This document shows, in pieces, positions 27,010 through 35,334 of a stretch of DNA of 64,000 nucleotides. Location: the NCBI GenBank assembly GCA_030526155.1, contig JAUNDI010000007.1, positions 1-64,000 on the forward strand, given 5' to 3'. The position numbers and the translations under genes are program-made. The notes under the pieces were generated by a model. That model made no database searches, was not told the origin of the DNA, and saw nothing but the letters and a program-made list of their open reading frames with translations. Every line of letters starts with the position of its first letter. The stretch's first letter is position 1. This DNA is from Bacteroidia bacterium (GTDB lineage: Bacteria > Bacteroidota > Bacteroidia > Bacteroidales > Marinilabiliaceae).

Positions 27010-27381
27010 ATGGAAATAGGAAAGAATTATACAGTGGAGATAACTGTAGAAGAGAAAGACACTGCGTTAGCGGTAGGGTCGGGTGCATTATTGGTGTTAG
27101 CTACACCAAGGATGATAGCTCTTATGGAAGAGGCAGCTATGAAGAGCGTTTCTAGTGACCTTTCGGAAGGTGATACGACTGTTGGTACATTGATGAATGT
27201 GAGTCATGTTAAAGCTACCCCAGTAGGGGCGAAGGTAACTGCAAGAGCAGAATTGACAGGCGTTGAGGGGCGAAAGTTGACATTTGAGGTAAAAGCCTAT
27301 CAAGGAGAGACGCTCATAGGCGAAGGAACCCATGAGCGCTTTGTGGTAAACATAGAACGATTTATGTCGAAATTAGGGTAG
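27010..27381 (+). CDS. hotdog-fold thioesterase (FlK-like)
   Basis: 123 residues forming one hotdog domain: MIALMEEAAM (central helix with Glu), the beta-strand LMNVSHVKATPVG with the conserved His, and the tail GEGTHERFVVNIERF. It resembles the fluoroacetyl-CoA thioesterase-like group common in anaerobes, which hydrolyse small acyl-CoAs. The real substrate is unknown and fluoroacetate is not implied. Convergent with dusB. Confidence 0.85.
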   Translation: MEIGKNYTVEITVEEKDTALAVGSGALLVLATPRMIALMEEAAMKSVSSDLSEGDTTVGTLMNVSHVKATPVGAKVTARAELTGVEGRKLTFEVKAYQGETLIGEGTHERFVVNIERFMSKLG

Positions 27382-27406
27382 AGAGATAGTTGAGGAGATG
27401 GAGGGG

Positions 27407-28387
27407 TTAGCCCCAACGTTCTGCTATCTCATCTAGGATAGATTTTAGCTCAGGGATATGTTCTTCTCTGAGCATTTTTATTTTTGTTTCGCGGAAGTCC
27501 ACGAGACCCTTGAAAGCTATAGCGAGGTGGCGGCGAACATGGAGGACAGCGCGACGCTCGTCGCCTATCCAATTCATTGTTTCGTCTATTTCTCTCTTAA
27601 GGATATCTACGAGTTGGTGCATAGATATAGGAGGGAGTTTCTCGCCTGTTTTAAGGAAATGCTTAACCTCGGAGAATATCCATGGTTTACCGATAGCAGC
27701 GCGACCGATCATTACGGCATCGACGCCATATTTGTCGAAAGCGTTACGAGCGCCCTCGGGAGTTGTGATATCGCCATTACCAATAATAGGTATATGCATA
27801 CGAGGATTGTTTTTGACCTCGCCGATTAGGGTCCAATCAGCCTCTCCGGTGTACATCTGTGCTCGTGTGCGGCCGTGGATAGTGAGAGCAGAGATGCCCA
27901 CATCCTGCAGACGCTCTGCGAGGTCGACAATACATTTAGAGTTGGCGTCCCATCCTAGGCGTGTTTTGACTGTGACAGGCGTATGGTCGACCGCTGCAAC
28001 GATTTGGCGGGTCATCTCTACCAGCTTAGGGATGTCGCGGAGCATACCGGCGCCGGCGCCCTTACCAGCAATTTTCTTTACTGGGCAACCGAAGTTTATA
28101 TCTATGATATCTGGGCCAGCCTTTTCTACGATTTTAGCTGCCTCCACCATAGGCTCTATTTCGCGACCATATATTTGGACGCCGACTGGGCGCTCCTCAG
28201 CCAATATATTAAGCTTACGCATAGAGCTATCGATATCTCGAATTATAGCGTCGGCGCTAACGAATTCGGTGTACATAAGATCTGCGCCAGCCTCCTTACA
28301 TAGTCGGCGGAAAGGGATATCAGTAACATCCTCCATTGGAGCCAAGAGGATTGGCTCATGGCCTAAATCGAGCGAACCTATTTTCAT
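27407..28387 (-). CDS. dusB: tRNA-dihydrouridine synthase
   Basis: FMN enzyme reducing uridine to dihydrouridine in the tRNA D-loop. About 326 residues from the ATG at 28387 (MKIGSLDLGHEPILLAPMED); the in-frame ATG at 28405 lies at the promoter. Conserved APMEDVTD, DINFGCPVKKI with the catalytic Cys, and VMIGRAAIGKPWIF are present. A -7-like TACTTTCG lies at 28409-28416. A long open frame on the opposite strand is its shadow. Confidence 0.94.
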   Translation of the reverse strand: MKIGSLDLGHEPILLAPMEDVTDIPFRRLCKEAGADLMYTEFVSADAIIRDIDSSMRKLNILAEERPVGVQIYGREIEPMVEAAKIVEKAGPDIIDINFGCPVKKIAGKGAGAGMLRDIPKLVEMTRQIVAAVDHTPVTVKTRLGWDANSKCIVDLAERLQDVGISALTIHGRTRAQMYTGEADWTLIGEVKNNPRMHIPIIGNGDITTPEGARNAFDKYGVDAVMIGRAAIGKPWIFSEVKHFLKTGEKLPPISMHQLVDILKREIDETMNWIGDERRAVLHVRRHLAIAFKGLVDFRETKIKMLREEHIPELKSILDEIAERWG

Positions 28388-28457
28388 GATGTAATAAAAT
28401 TGCAATGCGAAAGTAGTTTAAAAGTGTGACAAGCGCTCATTTTTACTACAAAAAAAA

Positions 28458-28584
28458 TGTTCCTTATAGTGAACAATTCAAAAAAAAGACATAACTTGCA
28501 CTCGCTTTTGAGACCTAGTCTTGGGGGCGAAATAGATTAGAAAAGACTTGACTTGACAAATAATAACGGCACTCCGCAAGTGCC
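28458..28584 (+). promoter_or_regulatory. inverted repeats in the leader of the first tonB gene
   Basis: TGTTC (28458-28462) and GAACA (28471-28475) flank 8 bases. A weak -7 (TAACTTG at 28492) follows. AGAC-CTA-GTCT (around 28511) and GGCACT-CCGCA-AGTGCC (28568-28584) are further short inverted repeats before the ATG at 28599. Which are operators and which are RNA hairpins is unknown. Confidence 0.4.
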
Positions 28585-28598
28585 ACAATGTTTGACTT

Positions 28599-29285
28599 AT
28601 GGAAATTAAAAAGACTCCTAAGGCGGACCTTGAAAACAAGAAGTTGTTGTTCAACGAGATTGGCTTAGCGCTAGTTCTTCTTGGATGCTTTTTAGCATTT
28701 GAGTGGAGCACAAAGGCTGCTGAGATCAATGTTGACGCGATGGTTGACGAGGTTGTCGTTGAAGATGAGATGGTTCCAATAACCAAGCAGGAGGAGGTTA
28801 AGCCACCTCCACCACCTCCACCACCAAAGATGGCAGAGGTTCTTACCATCGTAACAGATGATACAGAGATTAATGACGAGCTTGAAATCTTCGATACTGA
28901 GGACTCTGACGACCGAGAGATCGAGTTTAAGGAGGTAGAGGTACAAGAAGAGGAAGAAGAGGAGGTAGAGGAGATTTTCGTAATTGCAGAGCAGATGCCA
29001 ACATTCCCTGGCGGCGATGTAGAGTTGCGTAAATACCTTGCTCAATCGGTTAAGTATCCTGTAATTGCTCAGGAGAATGGTATTCAGGGTCGTGTATTCG
29101 TATCATTCGTTGTAGACAAGACAGGTGCGGTAACAAACGTAAGAGTTGCCCGTGGTATTGACCCTAACCTTGATAAAGAGGCTATTCGTGTGGTTAATTC
29201 CATGCCAAAGTGGACACCAGGTATGCAGCGTGGTAAACCTGTAAAAGTATCTTATACTGTACCTATCAACTTCGTGTTGCAGTAA
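28599..29285 (+). CDS. TonB family energy transducer (first of a tandem pair)
   Basis: Links ExbBD to outer-membrane TonB-dependent transporters. 228 residues: a cytoplasmic N-terminus (MEIKKTPKADLENKK), a membrane helix ~23-42 (GLALVLLGCFLAFEWS), a proline run (eight Pro, ~68-75), an acidic periplasmic spacer (~90-130) and the C-terminal TonB domain with YPVIAQENGIQGRVFVSFVV and MPKWTPGMQRGKPV. The MPTFPGG segment before the domain is typical of Bacteroidota. It has its own terminator. A paralogue of identical length follows. Confidence 0.92.
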   Translation: MEIKKTPKADLENKKLLFNEIGLALVLLGCFLAFEWSTKAAEINVDAMVDEVVVEDEMVPITKQEEVKPPPPPPPPKMAEVLTIVTDDTEINDELEIFDTEDSDDREIEFKEVEVQEEEEEEVEEIFVIAEQMPTFPGGDVELRKYLAQSVKYPVIAQENGIQGRVFVSFVVDKTGAVTNVRVARGIDPNLDKEAIRVVNSMPKWTPGMQRGKPVKVSYTVPINFVLQ

Positions 29286-29305
29286 TCAGTATAGCAATAA
29301 TAGAG

Positions 29306-29340
29306 GAGAGTTGTCGATATTTCGGCGACTCTCTTTTTTT
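29306..29340 (+). terminator. terminator of the first tonB gene
   Basis: GAGAGTTG (29306-29313) pairs with CGACTCTC (29326-29333, one T-G pair), followed by seven T residues. Confidence 0.8.
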
Positions 29341-29541
29341 ATGGGGATGTGGGTGAGTGTTAACAAGTGTGGATTATGTGGATTGGTGTGTTGGGGTATT
29401 GTTAAATAGATTGAAATGTGCTCTATGGGGCTATGAATTGTCATTATTAAGTGGTAGATTGCAATACAGAACAAGGCGCCAAGTTCTATAGTTTACGGAA
29501 TTATTAATTGACATGTAATATGTCGTAATACGGCTTGAACT

Positions 29542-30228
29542 ATGGAGACAAAGAAAACACCAAGAGCAGATCTTGAGAACAAGAAAGGTCTATTCACTGA
29601 GATTGGGTTAGCAGTAGCACTTATAGTATGTTTTTCGGTATTTGAGTGGTCTACTACTGCGGCAGAGATAAACTTTACAGGAGTGTCAGAACCTGTAACC
29701 TTTGAGGATCAGATGATGGTTCCTATTACCCGTATGGAGACGCCTACGCCACCGCCACCACCTGCGCCAAAGCCAGCTGACATTATCACGATTATTGATG
29801 ATGATGAAGAGCTGGTGGACGATTATGATTGGGCGTCATCTGAGGCGAATGAAGACGATGCGATAACCTATACTACGATAGAGGTAAAGCCAGAAGAGGA
29901 GGAAGATGATTCGGAGGTATTATTTATTACCGATCAGATGCCAGTGTTCCCTGGCGGTGAGGTTGCATTACGCAAGTATCTAGCAGAGTCGATAAGGTAT
30001 CCTGTTATGGCCATAGAGAGCAATGTACAAGGAAGGGTATTTGTGTCGTTTGTTGTTGATAAGACAGGAGCGGTAACGCAAGTGAAAGTTGCTCGAGGTA
30101 TTGATGGCCTATTAGATAAAGAGGCATTGCGAGTAGTACAGTCGATGCCAAAATGGACGCCAGGCATGCAGAGAGGCAAAGCTGTGAATGTAGCCTATAC
30201 GGTACCAATCAGTTTTGTATTGAAATAG
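29542..30228 (+). CDS. TonB family energy transducer (second of a tandem pair)
   Basis: Also 228 residues, with the same layout as its neighbour: METKKTPRADLENKK, helix ~23-42, a Pro-rich segment (PTPPPPPAPKP), an acidic spacer and a TonB domain with YPVMAIESNVQGRVFVSFVV and MPKWTPGMQRGKAV. N-terminus and C-terminal domain are nearly the same as in the first copy, while the spacer has diverged. This is what a tandem duplication followed by spacer drift would give. Separate terminators suggest the two are regulated independently and may serve different transporter sets. Confidence 0.92.
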   Translation: METKKTPRADLENKKGLFTEIGLAVALIVCFSVFEWSTTAAEINFTGVSEPVTFEDQMMVPITRMETPTPPPPPAPKPADIITIIDDDEELVDDYDWASSEANEDDAITYTTIEVKPEEEEDDSEVLFITDQMPVFPGGEVALRKYLAESIRYPVMAIESNVQGRVFVSFVVDKTGAVTQVKVARGIDGLLDKEALRVVQSMPKWTPGMQRGKAVNVAYTVPISFVLK

Positions 30229-30234
30229 ATATAT

Positions 30235-30265
30235 AGAGCGCGCAAGATATTGTGCGCTCTTTTTT
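30235..30265 (+). terminator. terminator of the second tonB gene
   Basis: An 11-bp stem (one G-T pair) from 30235-30245 and 30250-30260 with loop GATA, followed by five T residues. Confidence 0.85.
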
Positions 30266-30430
30266 GTTGGTGTGAGGGTGGTTGGTAGTGTGCGGATTCT
30301 CCCTTGTTCATCGCAAAAATTGAAATTGAGAGATAGAGATGAAATGCTATTGTAAAGGTAATTAGTTATATTTGGGTGCTATTATAATGTGAGTAGTGAA
30401 CGTTATAAAACAAAGTAAAGAGAATAGGTA

Positions 30431-31192
30431 ATGAAGAAGCTATTATTGGTTATCGGATTGGTTATAGTATCAATTTCGGCTATTGGGCAGAAGGTTCAAG
30501 ATGTGGTATATTTGAAGAATGGGAGTATTGTTAGGGGAGATGTGCTTGAATTAACACCTGGAGAGACGATAAAGATAGAGACTAGCGATAGGAGTGTGTT
30601 TGTGTATGATGCAAATGACGTCGTTCGTGTAGTAAAAGAGAAGGTGGATTATGAAGATTATGATAGGAGTAAGATTAGGCATCCACGCAGAGGGTATAGA
30701 GGCTTTGCGGATATGACGATAGGAGCGGGATTTGGCTATGATAAATATGGGCGAGAGTATGATTTTTCGCGTATTTCGCTTTCGACGGTACATGGTATAC
30801 AATATAATGAGAAGTTTTTCTTTGGTGCAGGAGTAGCGATACAATCGTGGTGGGACGGTTGTGATTACCTTTATGAGTACGAAGGAGGGGTGCGATATGA
30901 AGATGTATATATTGATGCGTCGACAGTATCAATCTTTGCAGATGTGCGTTGGGATATAATTGCTATGAGATGTACGCCTTATTTAGACTTAAGGCTAGGC
31001 GGTTATTTTGGAGATGTTGGTGGATTTTATTTTAGACCAACTTTAGGTGGACGGTTTAGGCACTTTAATGTATATTTTGGTGTAGAGATACAGCCAGGTG
31101 AGATAGAGACGGAGGGTGTGTTGAGGGGTTATAAGGATTCGTATAATACGCTAATAATGGGTATAGCATTTGATTGGGGTGCTAGACATTAA
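30431..31192 (+). CDS. secreted protein with N-terminal KNG-x-x-x-RG domain and beta-rich C-terminus
   Basis: 253 residues. Signal peptide (MKKLLLVIGLVIVSISAIGQ). Residues ~23-70 (VVYLKNGSIVRGDVLELTPG, then IKIETSDRSVFVY) form a small beta module that recurs in exported proteins of Bacteroidota and has no known function. The rest alternates hydrophobic and aromatic residues (GYDKYGREYDFSRISLSTVHG, YTPYLDLRLGGYFG-type strands), as in an outer-membrane barrel. I cannot name a family for the C-terminal part. Monocistronic; it converges on the porin-like gene at 31266. Confidence 0.7.
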   Translation: MKKLLLVIGLVIVSISAIGQKVQDVVYLKNGSIVRGDVLELTPGETIKIETSDRSVFVYDANDVVRVVKEKVDYEDYDRSKIRHPRRGYRGFADMTIGAGFGYDKYGREYDFSRISLSTVHGIQYNEKFFFGAGVAIQSWWDGCDYLYEYEGGVRYEDVYIDASTVSIFADVRWDIIAMRCTPYLDLRLGGYFGDVGGFYFRPTLGGRFRHFNVYFGVEIQPGEIETEGVLRGYKDSYNTLIMGIAFDWGARH

Positions 31193-31217
31193 ACGATTTG
31201 ATGCGGGAGGAATAAAT

Positions 31218-31244
31218 AAAGGTCGGACTTGTGTCCGACCTTTT
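31218..31244. terminator. bidirectional terminator between convergent genes
   Basis: AAAGGTCGGA (31218-31227) pairs with TCCGACCTTT (31234-31243); T-rich on both sides (TTTTG on plus, TTTATTTATT on minus). Confidence 0.85.
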
Positions 31245-31265
31245 GTGTTATGTATTATTCAAATA

Positions 31266-31853
31266 TTAGAATTTGAAAGATACACCTAGAGATAGGTGAG
31301 AGTAACGACCCCAGAAAGCAGTCTCTACGTTTAGACCGAAGTTGTCGCTAAGCATATAACGAGCGCCAGCGATGAAGTTGTAGATAAATTCGCCATCGTT
31401 GTCAGATTCAGCCTTCAAAGTGCCCATGCCTGGTACTTTTGTCTCAACCTTGTATTTTGTCCAATCTGCAATACCTACACGGAAGCCAGCGTAAGTGTCC
31501 AATGCAGGAATGAAACAATAGTGCATTGTACCGCGAGTAGCGATATGGAGGCGACGGCCCTTAACCTCAGCACCATCATAATCCTTGCTACCGAAACCGA
31601 AGCCGAGTTCTGCGCCGACACCGATAGCGCCCTTTCCATGAATCATGTCATCGAGTATTCCGTACTCGCCAGTGAGGCCGATAGCGTGTTGGGCGAAGCC
31701 GTCGATACCATTACCATAGCTCTCGAAAGAGCCGATAGAATAGAGAGCGTTGACGAGAATATCGCCCTTTCTGTACTCTGCGTTTTGAGCAGAAGCTGCA
31801 GAGTTGATAGCAAATAGAGCTACAACTGCTACTACTAGTTTGTTTAATTTCAT
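31266..31853 (-). CDS. small outer-membrane beta-barrel protein
   Basis: 195 residues with signal peptide (MKLNKLVVAVVALFAINSAASAQ) and eight or so amphipathic strands ending in HLSLGVSFKF; a terminal Phe is the usual barrel-assembly signal. It resembles the OmpA-barrel/porin-family proteins of Bacteroidales. Codons are the G+C-richer, regular set seen in exb and glyS, consistent with high expression. A good promoter (TTG, 20 bp, TATTTTTG) precedes it. Role unknown, perhaps structural. Confidence 0.8.
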   Translation of the reverse strand: MKLNKLVVAVVALFAINSAASAQNAEYRKGDILVNALYSIGSFESYGNGIDGFAQHAIGLTGEYGILDDMIHGKGAIGVGAELGFGFGSKDYDGAEVKGRRLHIATRGTMHYCFIPALDTYAGFRVGIADWTKYKVETKVPGMGTLKAESDNDGEFIYNFIAGARYMLSDNFGLNVETAFWGRYSHLSLGVSFKF

Positions 31854-31898
31854 TGTTTTAATTATTTATCTGTTTATTTATTGTTGCTGTTGATAAGG

Positions 31899-31929
31899 CA
31901 AAAATAGTTCTAATGTTGAAAGAATGCAA
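31899..31929 (-). promoter_or_regulatory. promoter of the 31266 barrel gene
   Basis: TATTTTTG (31899-31906, minus strand) with TTG 20 bp upstream (31927-31929). It gives a leader of about 40 bases. Confidence 0.7.
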
Positions 31930-31958
31930 TAGGAGAAGAGTTTATTGGTTGAAATCAT

Positions 31959-31966
31959 TAACTTTG
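31959..31966 (+). promoter_or_regulatory. -7 promoter element of rsgA
   Basis: TAACTTTG, 20 bases before the ATG at 31986. Confidence 0.55.
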
Positions 31967-31985
31967 TAGTCAAATTACACACCAA

Positions 31986-32909
31986 ATGAAAGGAACTGTT
32001 ATCAAATCGACGGGAAGCTATTATGATGTGCGAATAGAGGAGGATAATACTGTCATCTCTAATTGTCGCATTAAAGGCAAGATGCGTACGGACGACATCA
32101 AGAGTACCAACCCTGTGGCGGTAGGAGATTATGTGAATATCTCTATTGAGTCGGGAGAAGGATTGATAACAGAGGTGTTACCTAGGAAGAATTATGTGGT
32201 GAGGAGGGCGTCCAATTTATCTAAACAGACACATATACTTGCGGCGAATGTGGACCAAGCCCTATTGGTAGTAACCATAAACTTTCCTGTTACCACTCCA
32301 GTTTTTATAGATAGATTTTTAGCCTCGGCAGAAGCCTTTGATGTGCCGGTGGTATTAGTATTCAATAAAGTTGACAGATACGACCAACAGTTAAGAGAAG
32401 AGTTGGAGGCATTTGAGAATATCTACAGAGCGATGGGGTATGATGTAGTAGAGGTATCTGCCAAACATGAAGAGGGATTAGATCAGATAAAAGAGAGACT
32501 TAAAGGGAAGGTGAGTGTTGTTGCGGGGCATTCAGGAGTGGGGAAATCTACCCTTATTAATAAGATAGAGCCTGGGTTAAACCTCCGTACTGACGAGATA
32601 AGTGAGAGTAATAACAGTGGCAAGCATACCACTACTTATGCTGAGATGCATCCATTTTCGTTTGGAGGCTATATAATAGATACTCCTGGAGTGCGAGGAT
32701 TTGGCATAACAGGAATAGAGAAGAATGAGATAGCCCATTACTTTAGGGATATCTTCAAAGTGTCGGATAGATGCCAGTATAACAACTGTACGCATAGGCA
32801 TGAGCCGGGGTGTGCGGTAAAGCAAGCGGTTGAAGAGGGGAAGTTGGCATTTAGTAGGTACCAGAGCTATATAAATATAGTAGATAGTTCGACTAGCAAA
32901 TACAGATAA
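31986..32909 (+). CDS. rsgA: 30S ribosome assembly GTPase RsgA
   Basis: Checks late assembly of the small ribosomal subunit. 307 residues: an N-terminal OB-fold (~1-70), a circularly permuted GTPase with NKVD (G4) before GHSGVGKSTL (G1) and DTPGVRGF (G3), and a C-terminal zinc module CQYNNCTHRHEPGC. All family signatures are intact. Single gene with its own promoter. Confidence 0.96.
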   Translation: MKGTVIKSTGSYYDVRIEEDNTVISNCRIKGKMRTDDIKSTNPVAVGDYVNISIESGEGLITEVLPRKNYVVRRASNLSKQTHILAANVDQALLVVTINFPVTTPVFIDRFLASAEAFDVPVVLVFNKVDRYDQQLREELEAFENIYRAMGYDVVEVSAKHEEGLDQIKERLKGKVSVVAGHSGVGKSTLINKIEPGLNLRTDEISESNNSGKHTTTYAEMHPFSFGGYIIDTPGVRGFGITGIEKNEIAHYFRDIFKVSDRCQYNNCTHRHEPGCAVKQAVEEGKLAFSRYQSYINIVDSSTSKYR

Positions 32910-32975
32910 TTAGTGTAAATAGAGAGTGGATATAAAAAATACGCCAATAAAAACGTGGTTATTTAATTTTTTTCA

Positions 32976-33004
32976 TTGTAGCGTGAAAATTATATCTACC
33001 TTTG
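32976..33004 (+). promoter_or_regulatory. promoter of the PorT-like gene
   Basis: TTG at 32976-32978, 18 bp, TACCTTTG at 32997-33004. Confidence 0.7.
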
Positions 33005-33043
33005 CAACCAAGAATATTTATAGAAACCACTATTAATTAGGTG

Positions 33044-33859
33044 ATGAATAAGAAAATAGCGTTACTCGCAATTACACTTTTGTTCCCTCTTGCTGCAACA
33101 GCTCAGCGAGGAGGTGATTATGATTATGAGGAGCCAGACAAAGAGATAGAGAGTCAGGTTAACTCAAATTCGAATAATGGCAGAGAGTTCCATTATGGTG
33201 TCAAGGTTGGTTTGAACTTCACAACTGTTAGTTCTGACGCAGATGATATCCAAGCCAAGGTTGGCCAGATGGGTTTCTTGTGCCGTTGGCAGTGGGAGAA
33301 GTGGGCCATACAGCCTGAGCTTATCTATTCGAAGATGGGCGTTCGATCATTGGAGAAGGAGATTCAGTGGAATCCTGATGAGGTATGGCGTCTTAATGGT
33401 CAGGATATAAAGGGTCATAGGGACTTGATGAACGATGAAGATTTCAAGATTGGCTTTTATACAAAGTGTATACAAGTGCCAGTAATGTTCAAGTACTATG
33501 CTCCAATATTTGACAGAGGGTTGAATATTCAGGCGGGTCCTGTTTTATCTGTAGACCTAGATTATGATATTTCCACACCAATTCAAAAGGGATATCTTAA
33601 GGGTTACTATTTCGGAGAGAGAGAGCAGTATCGATCAAACGGCGAGAGAAGAGTTACGGGTGTAGAGTCTATGAGATATTTAGGTCGTGACCGTAATAGA
33701 GTTGGTGCTCTTGCGCAGTTTGGTATTGGTTATGACTCTAAGTCGGGTATAGGCGTAGACTTCCGTTGTGCAATGGGTCTTACACCTGTATTTAAGAATT
33801 ACTACAATACAAATGCGAAATATCGTGTTTGGTCTATATCATTCTCTTACGTATTTTAA
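33044..33859 (+). CDS. PorT-like outer-membrane beta-barrel protein
   Basis: 271 residues from the ATG at 33044; a GTG directly in front (33041) is a less likely start. Signal peptide ending in ATAQ. Then a polar, Asn/Asp-rich linker (~22-48) and a barrel starting FHYGVKVGLNFTTV, with strands such as QVPVMFKYYAPI and IQAGPVLSVDL, ending in VWSISFSYVF. This pattern is that of the PorT-like outer-membrane family (PF13568). True PorT belongs to the type IX secretion system, but many family members do not; no other T9SS gene is in the window. Confidence 0.8.
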   Translation: MNKKIALLAITLLFPLAATAQRGGDYDYEEPDKEIESQVNSNSNNGREFHYGVKVGLNFTTVSSDADDIQAKVGQMGFLCRWQWEKWAIQPELIYSKMGVRSLEKEIQWNPDEVWRLNGQDIKGHRDLMNDEDFKIGFYTKCIQVPVMFKYYAPIFDRGLNIQAGPVLSVDLDYDISTPIQKGYLKGYYFGEREQYRSNGERRVTGVESMRYLGRDRNRVGALAQFGIGYDSKSGIGVDFRCAMGLTPVFKNYYNTNAKYRVWSISFSYVF

Positions 33860-33880
33860 TCAACGATATATATAAGATAG

Positions 33881-34981
33881 ATGTCATTACAGTGTGGAAT
33901 AGTAGGATTGCCTAACGTAGGAAAGTCAACACTTTTCAACTGTCTTTCAAACGCGAAAGCACAATCGGCTAATTTTCCATTTTGTACTATTGAGCCAAAC
34001 GTTGGCGTTATTACGGTACCAGACAAGCGATTGGAGGTATTGGATTCGATAGTGCATTCGCAGCAGGTTGTACCTACTACAGTAGAGATAGTAGATATTG
34101 CTGGCCTTGTGAAAGGTGCGAGCAGAGGCGAGGGACTAGGCAATAAGTTCTTGGCGAATATTCGTGAGACTGATGCCATAATACATGTTCTTCGTTGCTT
34201 TGACGATGACAATATTACGCATGTGGATGGGTCGGTAGATCCGGTACGTGATAAAGAGGTAATAGATACAGAGCTTCAGATTAAGGATTTGGAGACGGTG
34301 GAGCAGCGCATACAGAAGTGCGAGAAGCAGGCCATCTCGGGCAAGGATCCTGAGGCGAAGAAGCAGTTGGATATATTACTTAGATATAGAGAGGCATTAC
34401 AAGCAGGAAAGAATGCGCGTACGGTAGAGCTTACAGAGCCAGAAGAGAAGATAGCTAAGGGCTTTTTCCTTTTGACATCAAAGCCGGTAATGTATGTATG
34501 TAATGTGGACGAAGGTTCTGTGGTTACAGGTAATGCTTATGTTGAGGCTGTAAGGGAGGCTGTAAAGGACGAGGATGCAGAGATTCTTGTTATTGCGGCA
34601 CAGACTGAGGCTGAGATTAATGAGTTGGAGACATACGAAGAGCGTCAGATGTTCTTGAATGACCTTGGTTTGGAGGAGTCGGGCGTTGTTAAGTTGATAC
34701 GTTCAGCATATAGTCTTTTGAAGCTACGTACATACTTTACGGTAGGTGAGAAAGAGATTAGAGCGTGGACCTTCCATGATGGCTTTAAGGCGCCTCAGGC
34801 AGCTGGTGTTATTCACTCTGATTTTGAGAAAGGCTTTATTCGTGCTGAGGTTATCAAGTATGAGGATTTCATTACATTGAAGTCTGAGGCTGCTTGTAAA
34901 GAGGCCGGAAAGCTTGGCGTTGAGGGAAAGGAGTATGTCGTACAAGATGGCGACATTATGCATTTCCGCTTTAACGTGTAA
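33881..34981 (+). CDS. ychF: redox-regulated ATPase/GTPase YchF (OLA1)
   Basis: Obg-related P-loop ATPase that binds the 70S ribosome. 366 residues, the family length. G1 GLPNVGKSTLFN at residues ~7-18, G3 DIAGLVKGASRGEGLGN, the altered G4 (NVDE) that permits ATP use, a coiled-coil insertion (~130-200) and the C-terminal TGS domain (from RTYFTVGEKEIRAWTF). The start is the ATG at 33881, 21 bases after the PorT-like gene; the two may be co-transcribed. Confidence 0.96.
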   Translation: MSLQCGIVGLPNVGKSTLFNCLSNAKAQSANFPFCTIEPNVGVITVPDKRLEVLDSIVHSQQVVPTTVEIVDIAGLVKGASRGEGLGNKFLANIRETDAIIHVLRCFDDDNITHVDGSVDPVRDKEVIDTELQIKDLETVEQRIQKCEKQAISGKDPEAKKQLDILLRYREALQAGKNARTVELTEPEEKIAKGFFLLTSKPVMYVCNVDEGSVVTGNAYVEAVREAVKDEDAEILVIAAQTEAEINELETYEERQMFLNDLGLEESGVVKLIRSAYSLLKLRTYFTVGEKEIRAWTFHDGFKAPQAAGVIHSDFEKGFIRAEVIKYEDFITLKSEAACKEAGKLGVEGKEYVVQDGDIMHFRFNV

Positions 34982-34996
34982 AAAATAGAGGAAATA

Positions 34997-35039
34997 TTTT
35001 GCGAGTGTAAATAATATTATTACCTTTGCACTCGCAAAA
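34997..35039 (+). promoter_or_regulatory. tRNA-Cys promoter enclosed in an 11-bp inverted repeat
   Basis: TTTG (34998-35001), 19 bp, TACCTTTG (35021-35028): an exact Bacteroidota promoter. TTTTGCGAGTG (34997-35007) and its complement CACTCGCAAAA (35029-35039) form a perfect inverted repeat, with the left arm on the -33 element and the right arm at the start of transcription. Confidence 0.8.
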
Positions 35040-35045
35040 CCAAAG

Positions 35046-35117
35046 GGTCGGTTGGATGAGTGGCTTAGTCTACGGTCTGCAAAACCGTCTACAGCAGTTC
35101 GAATCTGCTACCGACCT
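35046..35117 (+). tRNA. tRNA-Cys (anticodon GCA)
   Basis: Full cloverleaf: 7-bp acceptor stem GGTCGGT with ACCGACC, a short D arm, 5-bp anticodon stem ACGGT/ACCGT with loop CTGCAAA (anticodon GCA), T stem AGCAG/CTGCT with loop TTCGAAT, discriminator T as expected for tRNA-Cys. CCA is not encoded. Confidence 0.95.
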
Positions 35118-35123
35118 CAGAAG

Positions 35124-35157
35124 GCGATAGAGTTTTTCTCTATCGCTTTTTGTTTTT
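35124..35157 (+). terminator. terminator of tRNA-Cys
   Basis: GCGATAGAG (35124-35132) pairs with CTCTATCGC (35138-35146), T5 loop, then TTTTTGTTTTT. Confidence 0.9.
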
Positions 35158-35232
35158 ATGTATGGTGGGGATGAGAGGGAATGTATTCGGTGGAGTTTGA
35201 GAGTGGGATTATGATTATATAGGAAATAGAGA

Positions 35233-35278
35233 AGGCAACATTCTAGTCTCTTAGAAGGGGAGAGGTAGGATGTTGCCT
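35233..35278. other. long-arm inverted repeat in gene-free interval
   Basis: AGGCAACAT (35233-35241) is complementary to ATGTTGCCT (35270-35278), with a 28-base centre that can pair further in part. It lies after the yecH-like gene (minus strand) with only a mildly T-rich flank, so it may be a weak terminator. Nothing else is seen between 35158 and 35334. Confidence 0.45.
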
Positions 35279-35334
35279 AAATAGTTTATTGGTTGCGAGA
35301 GATTTTGAATTTCTCGGCTTGGGTTATCTTACCA

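Noticed and set aside
27510..28394. A 294-codon open frame on the plus strand opposite dusB
   Set aside because: It is antisense to a clearly conserved enzyme, its translation has no recognisable domain, and it has no promoter. A shadow of dusB codon use.
33044..33859. Assigning the barrel gene as true PorT of type IX secretion
   Set aside because: Only the broad PorT-like barrel pattern is seen, and no other T9SS gene is in the window.
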